NCBI GenBank assembly: GCA_964446435.1
Contig: CAYUOS010000175.1
Location: forward strand, 1-5,636
Origin: SLNP01 sp964446435
GTDB lineage: Bacteria; Bacteroidota; Bacteroidia; Bacteroidales; VadinHA17
DNA: 5,636 nucleotides
Direction: 5' to 3'
Part shown: in pieces, positions 1 to 5,633 of the stretch
How positions within the stretch are numbered: position 1 is the first letter of the stretch
Layout of the letters: every line of letters begins with the position of its first letter
Notes under the pieces: generated by a model
Told to the model about the DNA's origin: nothing
What the model saw: only the letters and a program-made list of their open reading frames with translations
Database searches by the model: none
Position numbers and translations under genes: made by a program

Positions 1-396
1 GAGTGTGAAGAAGTAATCTTTGAAGTTGAGAGCCTGGAGAAACTCTACGGGTGCCAGAATACAAGATATGAAATTGAGATCGAACTATCCGAAACAGCCG
101 TGATAATAGGATCTCAGGCAGGCTTTAACGACAGGGTGGAAGGCCCCTGCAGGCCAACCATCGATTTCGGAAAATACGATCTGGTAATCGGAAGGAAATC
201 AACACCCAGCCAGGTTGATACTATATATTATGAATACAAACGTGATTGCCCCGATCAGGACCTGGTACTTTCTGTTGAGATCATCCTGATTCCCGGTACC
301 GCAATTGACAATGTAGTTTTCCATGCCCTTATACCCAAACTGGGAGACGAGGAGACGCTCATGCTGGAGGTGATAAGCACCTATCAGCAGAAATAG
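1..396 (+). CDS. Partial CDS (3' end), hypothetical protein of unknown family
   Basis: The reading frame is open from the left edge to a TAG stop at 394-396, so 131 residues of the C-terminal part are visible and the true start lies outside the window. A GTG at 100 is in frame, but coding continues upstream of it without a stop, so it is unlikely to be the start. The protein alternates short hydrophobic strands with polar turns, suggesting a beta-rich fold. There is no membrane segment in the visible part. It has four cysteines, at visible residues 2, 18, 50 and 73; those in YGCQNT, EGPCRP and KRDCPD could form disulfides if the protein is exported. A central stretch reads IDFGKYDLVIGRK. I do not recognise the family with confidence and assign no function. 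The next gene starts 13 bases downstream on the same strand, so the two are probably one transcript. That neighbour is a predicted lipoprotein, which weakly suggests an envelope location here too. Confidence 0.8.
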   Translation, partial: ECEEVIFEVESLEKLYGCQNTRYEIEIELSETAVIIGSQAGFNDRVEGPCRPTIDFGKYDLVIGRKSTPSQVDTIYYEYKRDCPDQDLVLSVEIILIPGTAIDNVVFHALIPKLGDEETLMLEVISTYQQK

Positions 397-409
397 ATCT
401 ATTTCCCCA

Positions 410-2104
410 ATGCAATCCCTTATTAAACTTAAGATGAAGAAGACCCATTTGATGGCACGAGTTGTTGCCCTGCTTTTTGTATTCCTTACCGGATGCACAG
501 GTACTGGTAGTTTCGAGATAATTATACGGAACGGAACTATCTATGACGGTTCAGGATCAGCACCCTATAGAGGAGATGTTGGCATCAATGCAGACACAAT
601 AGCTGCTGTTGGAAATCTTGGGAAGGCCAAAGGCAGGCTTGAGATAGATGCCGCCGGCCTTGCAGTGGCACCAGGATTCATAAACATGCTCTCGTGGGCT
701 GTTGAATCTCTGATCGAGGATGGCAAATCACAAAGCGACATCAGACAGGGTGTAACCCTCGAAATACTCGGTGAGGGTGAGTCATGGGGTCCGTGGAATG
801 ATGAAATGAAGAAGCTGTTCAGGGAAGAACAGGGTGATGTCAGGTACGATATTCAATGGACAACCCTTGGAGAATACCTTGAGTTCCTTGAAAAGAAAGG
901 GGTTTCAACCAATATAGCTTCTTTCGTGGGAACTGCAACGCTACGGATCTACGCTGTAGGCTATGAGGACCGCGAACCTACACCCGATGAAATGGAAACC
1001 ATGAGGATGCTTGTCAGACAGGCCATGGAAGAGGGCGCAGTAGGTGTCAGTGCAGCGCTTGAGTATGTGCCGGCAGCATTTGCATCCACTGAAGAGCTGA
1101 TTGAACTATGCAGGGTAGCGGCTGAATATGATGGGATGTATATAACTCACCTCAGAAATGAAGGCGATTATCTCCTCGAAAGTCTTGATGAAATGCTGGT
1201 CATTGCCCGGGAAGCAGAAATAAGGTCGGAAGTCTATCATTTCAAGCAGGTGGGACAGTCAAACTGGTGGAAGCTTGACGAAGCTGTAAGAAAAATAGAT
1301 TCAGCGAGGGCTGCAGGACTTTATATTACTGCCGACATGTACAATTACATTGCCAGTTCAACCGGTTTCGACATCCTGATGCCCGACTGGGTGCAGGAGG
1401 GTGGCTTCACCGAATGGGTAAAAAGGCTGAAGGACCCGAAGGTAAGGCGTGTTCTCGGACCTGAAATCAAAAAGACAATAGTTGCCAAAACCGGAACAGC
1501 CGATAAGATACTGATTATAGGGTTCAACAATGATTCCCTTAAATACCTGACAGGCAAGACACTTGCCGAAGTGGCTGTTCTAAGAGGAAAATCCCCCGAG
1601 GAGACGGTAATGGATCTTGTTATAGATGATGGCAGCCGCGTTGGAGCTGTCTATTTTTCGATGTCAGAAGATAACATCAGAAAGCAGATTGCCCTGCCAT
1701 GGATGGCATTCTGTTCCGACGGACAGTCAAATGCACCCGAGGGTGTTTTTCTGAAATCAAGCACCCATCCCAGGGCGTATGGCAATTTCGCACGGCTGCT
1801 AGGCAAATATGTCAGGGATGAAAAGGTAATACCCCTGGAGGAGGCTATCTACAAGCTGACTACTTTCCCTGCACAGAACCTCAGGATTACCCGCCGCGGA
1901 GCCCTGAAGGCAGGTTACTTTGCCGATCTGGCCATATTCGACCCCGAAACGATACGCGATAATGCCACCTTTGAAAATCCAAGACAGTACGCCACAGGAA
2001 TGGTTCATGTCTTCGTCAACGGGCAACAGGTTCTGAAAGACGGGGAACATACCGGCGCCCTTCCCGGCAGGGTTGTGAGAGGCCCGGGATGGAAAAGCAA
2101 ATAA
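410..2104 (+). CDS. N-acyl-D-amino-acid deacylase (D-aminoacylase) family amidohydrolase, predicted lipoprotein, atypical metal site
   Basis: This 564-residue protein belongs to the amidohydrolase superfamily, D-aminoacylase branch, whose characterised members remove acyl groups from N-acyl-D-amino acids. Visible family marks: IIIRNGTIYDGSG (37-49) opening the small beta domain; VAPGF (86-90) entering the barrel; THLRNEG (246-252); YHFKQVG (276-282); ADMYNY (308-313); CSDG (435-438); HPRAYGNFARLLG (453-465); and the closing RGALKAGYFADLAIFDP (496-512) with VNGQQV. The N-terminus has basic residues, a hydrophobic stretch (18-27) and the lipobox LTGC with Cys29, so export and lipid anchoring are predicted. 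ATG 434 (residue 9) and ATG 452 (residue 15) are alternative starts and both keep the lipobox; no clear ribosome-binding site decides. Oddly, the usual HxH after PGF is Leu94/Trp96, and the usual GNCG cysteine is missing in GEGES (121-125). His247, His277 and Asp437 remain. Family membership is secure, but substrate and activity are not. Confidence 0.87.
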   Translation: MQSLIKLKMKKTHLMARVVALLFVFLTGCTGTGSFEIIIRNGTIYDGSGSAPYRGDVGINADTIAAVGNLGKAKGRLEIDAAGLAVAPGFINMLSWAVESLIEDGKSQSDIRQGVTLEILGEGESWGPWNDEMKKLFREEQGDVRYDIQWTTLGEYLEFLEKKGVSTNIASFVGTATLRIYAVGYEDREPTPDEMETMRMLVRQAMEEGAVGVSAALEYVPAAFASTEELIELCRVAAEYDGMYITHLRNEGDYLLESLDEMLVIAREAEIRSEVYHFKQVGQSNWWKLDEAVRKIDSARAAGLYITADMYNYIASSTGFDILMPDWVQEGGFTEWVKRLKDPKVRRVLGPEIKKTIVAKTGTADKILIIGFNNDSLKYLTGKTLAEVAVLRGKSPEETVMDLVIDDGSRVGAVYFSMSEDNIRKQIALPWMAFCSDGQSNAPEGVFLKSSTHPRAYGNFARLLGKYVRDEKVIPLEEAIYKLTTFPAQNLRITRRGALKAGYFADLAIFDPETIRDNATFENPRQYATGMVHVFVNGQQVLKDGEHTGALPGRVVRGPGWKSK

Positions 2105-2106
2105 CA

Positions 2107-2134
2107 GGAATTGCCGCCTGACGGCATCGATTCC
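2107..2134 (+). other. Imperfect hairpin just after the deacylase stop codon
   Basis: GGAAT-TGCCG at 2107-2116 can pair with CGGCA (2122-2126) and ATTCC (2130-2134). This gives ten base pairs with a five-base loop and a three-base bulge (TCG). It begins two bases after the deacylase stop. No T-run follows, so it is not a standard intrinsic terminator. It could protect the 3' end of the mRNA or slow polymerase ahead of the convergent tRNA. The function is inferred from position only. Confidence 0.35.
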
Positions 2135-2153
2135 CGGGGGGTTGCTTAACAAC

Positions 2154-2186
2154 AAAAAGCCCCCCTGCTGTCTCAGGAAGGGCTTT
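2154..2186 (-). terminator. Intrinsic terminator of the minus-strand tRNA gene
   Basis: On the minus strand, AAAGCCC (2186-2180) pairs with GGGCTTT (2162-2156), and an inner CCTG (2177-2174) pairs with CAGG (2167-2164) around a six-base loop. The stem runs into TTTTTGTTGTT on that strand. It starts six bases past the discriminator base of the tRNA, as expected for termination of a single tRNA transcript. On the plus strand the same hairpin is followed only by TTT within its own stem and then GAG, so it would work poorly for the convergent deacylase gene. Confidence 0.75.
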
Positions 2187-2192
2187 GAGTTG

Positions 2193-2266
2193 TAGCGAGA
2201 CCGAGAATTGAACTCGGGACCTCATGATTATGAATCATGCGCTCTAACCATCTGAGCTATCTCGCC
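2193..2266 (-). tRNA. tRNA with anticodon CAT, most likely elongator tRNA-Met
   Basis: The minus strand folds into a complete 74-base cloverleaf. The acceptor stem is GGCGAGA/TCTCGCT with a G1-U72 wobble and discriminator A73. The D-arm is GCTC/GAGC with loop AGATGGTTA. The anticodon stem is CATGA/TCATG around loop TTCATAA, with the anticodon complementary to 2230-2232. The variable loop is AGGTC, and the T-arm is CCGAG/CTCGG with loop TTCAATT. The three G-C pairs that mark initiator tRNA in the anticodon stem are absent and position 1 is paired, so it is not the initiator. The anticodon could also belong to tRNA-Ile2, where the C is changed to lysidine; elongator Met is the simpler reading. 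The 3' CCA is not encoded (A73 is followed by CAA on the minus strand), so it must be added after transcription. The gene is monocistronic, with its own promoter and terminator. Confidence 0.95.
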
Positions 2267-2278
2267 GTTTTGAGGCTG

Positions 2279-2310
2279 CAAATATAAGATTAACTTTTTA
2301 TTAATTCAAG
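2279..2310 (-). promoter_or_regulatory. Bacteroidota-type promoter of the tRNA gene
   Basis: On the minus strand TATATTTG (2286-2279) is a perfect match to the -7 consensus TAnnTTTG. CTTG (2310-2307), one mismatch from the -33 element TTTG, lies 20 bases upstream of it, within the usual 17-23. The -7 element ends 12 bases before the first tRNA base, so transcription would begin a few bases ahead of the mature 5' end. The AT-rich spacer is typical of strong stable-RNA promoters. Confidence 0.75.
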
Positions 2311-2316
2311 ACAGCG

Positions 2317-2345
2317 TTTTTCCTTAGGATATTTTTTTTATATTG
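2317..2345 (+). promoter_or_regulatory. Possible promoter of the START-like gene
   Basis: TATATTG at 2339-2345 resembles the TAnnTTTG -7 element but lacks one T. TTTT at 2317-2320, 18 bases upstream, could serve as a weak -33 element. It would start transcription about 15 bases before the first ATG and lies back to back with the divergent tRNA promoter. The match is imperfect and the region is AT-rich, so this is a tentative call. Confidence 0.3.
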
Positions 2346-2364
2346 CGGGTAATATACATTCTCA

Positions 2365-2769
2365 ATGCCGGAAATTCCGATGAAAGTACAGTATGAACTC
2401 GAGTATCCAATGAACTGCTCTCCAAAGGTTCTGTACCCCAGGATCAGCACCCCCGAAGGCCTTGCAGAGTGGTTCGCCGATGAAGTGACAAGCGAGGGTG
2501 AAATCTTCTTCTTCACCTGGAACAAAATAGTATCAAAAGCCCGCCTTCTTTGCACAAAAGAGAACAGAATGGTCCGTTTTGAGTGGATAGGCAGGGACAA
2601 TGACAGTGACAAGAACACGAACTATTTTGAGTTCAAGATAAATATTGAAGAACTAACAGGAGACGTGGCCCTCATAATTACCGACTTCGCCGAACCCGAC
2701 GAGAAGGAGGACGCAATCTATCTATGGGACACCGAAGTACAGCGACTTAAATCAGTGCTCGGCTCATAA
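2365..2769 (+). CDS. START-like (SRPBCC/AHSA1-like) domain protein, Bacteroidota type
   Basis: This is a 134-residue soluble protein with no signal peptide or membrane segment, so it is predicted cytoplasmic. It matches the small START-like proteins I know from Bacteroidota. An N-terminal strand and helix carry TPEGLAEWFADEV (29-41), followed by beta strands including GEIFFFTWN (45-53) and MVRFEWIG (69-76), then YFEFKINIEELTG (87-99), TDFAEPDEKED (106-116), and a C-terminal helix ending LKSVLGS. The helix-grip fold of this superfamily encloses a hydrophobic cavity for a small ligand or lipid, but no ligand is known to me for this branch. The listed start is the first ATG. An in-frame ATG at 2380 gives 129 residues beginning MKVQYELEYP; this fits the N-terminus I expect for relatives better and has GGAA a few bases upstream, so it may be the real start. 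The stop lies 64 bases before the permease gene. Confidence 0.88.
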   Translation: MPEIPMKVQYELEYPMNCSPKVLYPRISTPEGLAEWFADEVTSEGEIFFFTWNKIVSKARLLCTKENRMVRFEWIGRDNDSDKNTNYFEFKINIEELTGDVALIITDFAEPDEKEDAIYLWDTEVQRLKSVLGS

Positions 2770-2782
2770 CCCCAAACCACGG

Positions 2783-2813
2783 TATGATTTTTGACAAAAA
2801 TCGAGTAGGTTTG
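2783..2813 (+). promoter_or_regulatory. Predicted promoter of the LptF/LptG-type permease gene
   Basis: TAGGTTTG at 2806-2813 is a perfect match to the -7 consensus TAnnTTTG. TATG at 2783-2786, one mismatch from TTTG, sits 19 bases upstream as a -33 candidate. Transcription would start near 2818-2820, giving a leader of about 15 bases before the ATG at 2834. No Shine-Dalgarno sequence is visible in that leader (TTTAAACCCCCTC), as is common in this phylum. The element lies inside the inverted repeat at 2787-2821. Confidence 0.55.
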
Positions 2814-2821
2814 TCAAAAAT
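2787..2821. repeat. Perfect 12-bp inverted repeat overlapping the permease promoter; candidate operator
   Basis: ATTTTTGACAAA (2787-2798) and TTTGTCAAAAAT (2810-2821) are exact reverse complements separated by 11 bases. Arm centres are 23 bases apart, about two helical turns, so both arms would face one side of the DNA. The left arm lies in the promoter spacer; the right arm covers the last four bases of the -7 element and the likely transcription start. There is no T-run after it on the plus strand and the arms are mostly A-T pairs, so it is a poor terminator. A dimeric repressor site is the best reading, with no protein identified. Confidence 0.6.
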
Positions 2822-2833
2822 TTAAACCCCCTC

Positions 2834-4294
2834 ATGAAGAAGGTAAACATACTGGTAATTAAATCATTTATCGGTCCGCTCATACTGACCTTCTTTATCG
2901 TTCTGATAATCCAGATTCTGCAGTTCCTCTGGCTCTATATCGACGAACTCGCCGGCAAAGGCCTCGAACTTGGCATCATGGCAGAGCTGCTATTCCAGTT
3001 CACCCTCGTCTTCGTACCAACTGCACTGCCACTGGCAATACTACTGGCAGCATTAATGACCTTCGGCAATATGGGGGAACACCTTGAACTGACAGCAATG
3101 AAATCATCGGGGATATCGCTGCAGAGAATAATGAGGCCACTGATAATCCTGATGGTTATTCTGGCAATAGGCTCCTTCTTCTTCTCTAACAACATTCTCC
3201 CCTACTCCAGCCGCAAAGCACGCACACTGCTCTGGGATATCAGAAACAAACGTCCCGAACTGAATATTCAGGCAGGATCATTCTACCATGGAGTAGACGG
3301 ACTGAGCATAAAAATCGGGGAAAAAGATCCTGAAACAAACCTGCTAAAAAGAGTACTCATATATGACCACCGGGAGAAACGTGGCAACGTAAGCGTTATC
3401 TACGGAGATTCAGGTTATATGAGAATCACACCCGATAAGTCGGGCCTGATAATGACACTATATAACGGGTATTCATACACTGAACTTGTAGAAAAAGGAA
3501 AGACAGATAGTGAAAGAACATTCCCATTCCGCAGCGACTCATTTGAGGAGCAGACTGTTGTTGTCGAACTGGCCGGATTCGACCTTATAAGAAGCGATGA
3601 GAACCTATTCGGCTCACATGCAGCTATGCTGAACATTACCGAGCTTACCGAACAGATAGACTCCCTGAACAAGAGATACCTCTTCAGGCTGACCAACGCA
3701 TTCGGAGAATTCTTCGAGAATCATATCTACAGAGTAAGAAACCACTATGTGATACCGGTACCCGACACAGTCATTGTAGAGAGAATGGAGGTTTTTGCCA
3801 CCTTCGACACTCTCGATAACCACCTCAGAAATGTAGTGGTCAGCACGGCTATCGAAAATGTCAGGGAAGCCTCCAGATTCCTCGACCAGAAATCAGGGGC
3901 CCTCCACAATGAGGTCAAAAACATCAAGAGATATGAAGTTGACTGGCATAAAAAGTTTACCCTGCCATTCGCTTGCATCGTATTCTTTTTCATCGGTGCT
4001 CCCCTTGGGGCAATTATTAGGAAGGGAGGCCTGGGAACTCCCTCAGTCATATCTGTGCTTTTCTTTGTAGTCTATTACGTAATATCGATGTCGGGTGAGA
4101 AACTGGTCAAGGAAGACCAGATATCATCTATAGGAGGAATGTGGCTCTCCTCCTTCATCCTGCTGCCTATTGGAATTATGCTTACTTATATGGCAACAAC
4201 AGACTCGGTAGTAATGAATACCGAAACATATTCCCAGCTCTTCAAGAAGATAATCGACAGGTTATCAGCAATCACGGGAACACGGAACGGATGA
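2834..4294 (+). CDS. LptF/LptG (YjgP/YjgQ) family permease, lipopolysaccharide export ABC transporter
   Basis: The family forms the inner-membrane part of the Lpt machine. LptF and LptG bind the ATPase LptB and pull lipopolysaccharide out of the membrane toward the periplasmic bridge. The 486-residue protein has the family layout: hydrophobic helices at about 11-34, 52-77 and 101-120; a periplasmic region from about 121 to 370; then helices at about 376-396, 402-420 and 434-454. The segment GEHLELTAMKSSGIS (81-95), between helices 2 and 3, matches the cytoplasmic coupling helix that contacts the ATPase. HKKFTLPFACIVFFFIGAPLG (372-392, start of helix 4) is also typical. The periplasmic part begins with a beta-jellyroll-like region (about 141-245). 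About 110 further residues follow, roughly 255-370, making the protein longer than the ~360-residue E. coli proteins. Sequence alone does not decide between LptF and LptG. A dedicated promoter and inverted repeat lie upstream. Confidence 0.92.
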   Translation: MKKVNILVIKSFIGPLILTFFIVLIIQILQFLWLYIDELAGKGLELGIMAELLFQFTLVFVPTALPLAILLAALMTFGNMGEHLELTAMKSSGISLQRIMRPLIILMVILAIGSFFFSNNILPYSSRKARTLLWDIRNKRPELNIQAGSFYHGVDGLSIKIGEKDPETNLLKRVLIYDHREKRGNVSVIYGDSGYMRITPDKSGLIMTLYNGYSYTELVEKGKTDSERTFPFRSDSFEEQTVVVELAGFDLIRSDENLFGSHAAMLNITELTEQIDSLNKRYLFRLTNAFGEFFENHIYRVRNHYVIPVPDTVIVERMEVFATFDTLDNHLRNVVVSTAIENVREASRFLDQKSGALHNEVKNIKRYEVDWHKKFTLPFACIVFFFIGAPLGAIIRKGGLGTPSVISVLFFVVYYVISMSGEKLVKEDQISSIGGMWLSSFILLPIGIMLTYMATTDSVVMNTETYSQLFKKIIDRLSAITGTRNG

Positions 4295-4348
4295 TATAAG
4301 TCATCTATTTTTGAGCAAATAATCAGTTAATGATACTTTGTTTTTCCT

Positions 4349-4356
4349 TACTTTTG
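4349..4356 (+). promoter_or_regulatory. Predicted -7 promoter element of ribBA
   Basis: TACTTTTG is a perfect match to TAnnTTTG. It is followed by GC and lies 53 bases before the ribBA start codon, giving a leader of roughly 48 bases. No convincing TTTG occurs 17-23 bases upstream (the window there reads CAGTTAATG), so the -33 element is weak or missing. No terminator is obvious between the permease stop and this element, so ribBA may also receive read-through transcription. Confidence 0.5.
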
Positions 4357-4379
4357 CGGTCACCTCAGAATTAAGCATA

Positions 4380-4395
4380 ACAGCCAACAAGCTGT
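4380..4395 (+). other. Small hairpin in the ribBA leader
   Basis: ACAGC (4380-4384) pairs with GCTGT (4391-4395) around the loop CAACAA, 14 bases before the start codon. The stem is only five pairs, so it may be chance. If formed, it would lie close to where the ribosome loads. Confidence 0.25.
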
Positions 4396-4409
4396 AGCAA
4401 ATCATTATA

Positions 4410-5633
4410 ATGGAGAATTTCAGATTCGATACGATTGAAGATGCCATTGAAGACATAAGGCAGGGTAAGGTCATAATTGTTGTGGATGATGAAGACCGCG
4501 AAAACGAAGGCGACTTTATCTGCTCAGCAGAACTGATTACCCCTGAAATTGTCAACTTCATGGCTATGTACGGCAGAGGACTGATCTGTGCGCCGATACC
4601 AGAGGAGAGGTGCGCCGAGCTTGAACTCGAACTGATGGTGGGCCACAACACTTCACTGCATGAGACTCCCTTCACCATATCGGTTGACCTTATTAGCCCG
4701 AGTACCTCCACCGGAATCTCAGCCAGTGACAGGGCTCTTACAATTAAGGCACTTGTAGATCCGAAAACAAAACCCACTGACCTCGGAAGACCCGGACATA
4801 TATTTCCTCTCAAGGCAAAGTCAAGAGGCGTTCTGAGACGTGCCGGGCATACCGAAGCGGCTGTCGACCTGGCACGACTCGCAGGTCTGCGGCAGGGAGG
4901 AGCACTGGTCGAGATCATGAACGACGACGGCTCGATGGCCCGCCTCCCCGATCTGGTTAAACTGTCAAAAAGATTCGGCATAAGGATCATATCAATCAAA
5001 GATTTGATAACATACAGGCTCAGAACAGACTCCATTATCGAAAAGGGTGAGAAGGTAAAACTCCCGACACACTATGGTGAATTTGATTTCATACCCTTCA
5101 GACAATTAAGCAATGGCCTCGAACATGCTGCAATAGTAAAAGGATCATGGACACGTGATGATACAGTACTGGTGAGGATCCACTCAAGCTGCTTCACCGG
5201 TGATATCTTCGGATCACTTCGATGTGACTGCGGCCAGCAGCTCCATAAAGCCATGGAACTGGTCGAAAAGGAAGGCACAGGTGCCGTTATCTACCTCAGC
5301 CAGGAGGGAAGAGGAATCGGACTGCTGAACAAGATAAAGACATACAAGCTACAGGAAGAGGGTCGGGATACTGTAGAAGCAAACCTCGAACTCGGCTTCG
5401 CCGAAGATGAAAGGGATTATGGCGTGGGAGCCAGTATACTAAGAGAACTGGGCCTTGGTAAAATCAGGCTCATATCAAACAACCCCGTAAAAAGGGCCGG
5501 ACTGGAAGGATACGGCATAACCATCGTCGACACAATCCCTCTTGAGATAGAACCCAACAAGCACAATGAATTCTACCTCGAGACCAAAGCAAGCAAAATG
5601 GGCCACAGGATCTCGTGCTACAAGATGAAGTAA
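4410..5633 (+). CDS. ribBA: Bifunctional 3,4-dihydroxy-2-butanone-4-phosphate synthase / GTP cyclohydrolase II (RibBA)
   Basis: This cytoplasmic enzyme supplies both precursors of riboflavin. Its RibB half converts ribulose 5-phosphate to 3,4-dihydroxy-2-butanone 4-phosphate plus formate; its RibA half opens GTP to a diaminopyrimidine. The RibB half (about 1-205) has the acidic metal/substrate loop DDEDRENEGD (26-35), RPGHIFPL with His130, RAGHTEA with His147, and Glu168 in EIMNDDGSMAR. These correspond to E. coli RibB His136, His153 and Glu174. The RibA half (about 206-407) has the zinc ligands Cys261, Cys272 and Cys274 in SSCFTGD and RCDCG, the loop QEGRGIGLLNK (298-308), Tyr312, and Arg335 in DERDYG, matching E. 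coli RibA Cys54/65/67, Tyr105 and Arg128. All catalytic positions I can place in both halves are kept. At 407 residues it is a normal length for the fusion. The ATG start gives the expected short N-terminus, and the leader is AT-rich without a Shine-Dalgarno sequence. It follows the permease by 115 bases. Confidence 0.97.
   Translation: MENFRFDTIEDAIEDIRQGKVIIVVDDEDRENEGDFICSAELITPEIVNFMAMYGRGLICAPIPEERCAELELELMVGHNTSLHETPFTISVDLISPSTSTGISASDRALTIKALVDPKTKPTDLGRPGHIFPLKAKSRGVLRRAGHTEAAVDLARLAGLRQGGALVEIMNDDGSMARLPDLVKLSKRFGIRIISIKDLITYRLRTDSIIEKGEKVKLPTHYGEFDFIPFRQLSNGLEHAAIVKGSWTRDDTVLVRIHSSCFTGDIFGSLRCDCGQQLHKAMELVEKEGTGAVIYLSQEGRGIGLLNKIKTYKLQEEGRDTVEANLELGFAEDERDYGVGASILRELGLGKIRLISNNPVKRAGLEGYGITIVDTIPLEIEPNKHNEFYLETKASKMGHRISCYKMK

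Noticed and set aside
100..396. GTG at 100 as the start of a complete 98-residue gene
   Set aside because: The same frame stays open to the left edge with protein-like sequence containing YGCQNT and alternating hydrophobic residues, so the gene is truncated by the window.
199..498. Minus-strand open frame of 99 codons across the end of the first gene and start of the deacylase
   Set aside because: It overlaps two well supported plus-strand genes, has no promoter-like element, and has no recognisable protein features.
2787..2821. The inverted repeat as an intrinsic terminator of the START-like gene
   Set aside because: The arms contain only two G-C pairs and the plus strand continues with A-rich then C-rich sequence, not a T-run. 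Its overlap with a perfect -7 element favours an operator-like role.
3858..4070. Plus-strand open frame of 70 codons inside the permease gene
   Set aside because: It overlaps the conserved fourth and fifth membrane helices in another frame and its translation has no coherent features.
4295..4409. FMN (RFN) riboswitch ahead of the riboflavin gene
   Set aside because: The gap is only 115 bases and the likely leader about 48. None of the conserved RFN stems or the GGTGAAATTCCC-like signature is present. The only structure is a five-pair hairpin.
4301..5035. Long open frame (244 codons) on the minus strand opposite ribBA
   Set aside because: It lies antisense to the strongly conserved RibB half. 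Its translation is Ser/Arg/Leu-rich with no recognisable domain, typical of a shadow of a real gene.
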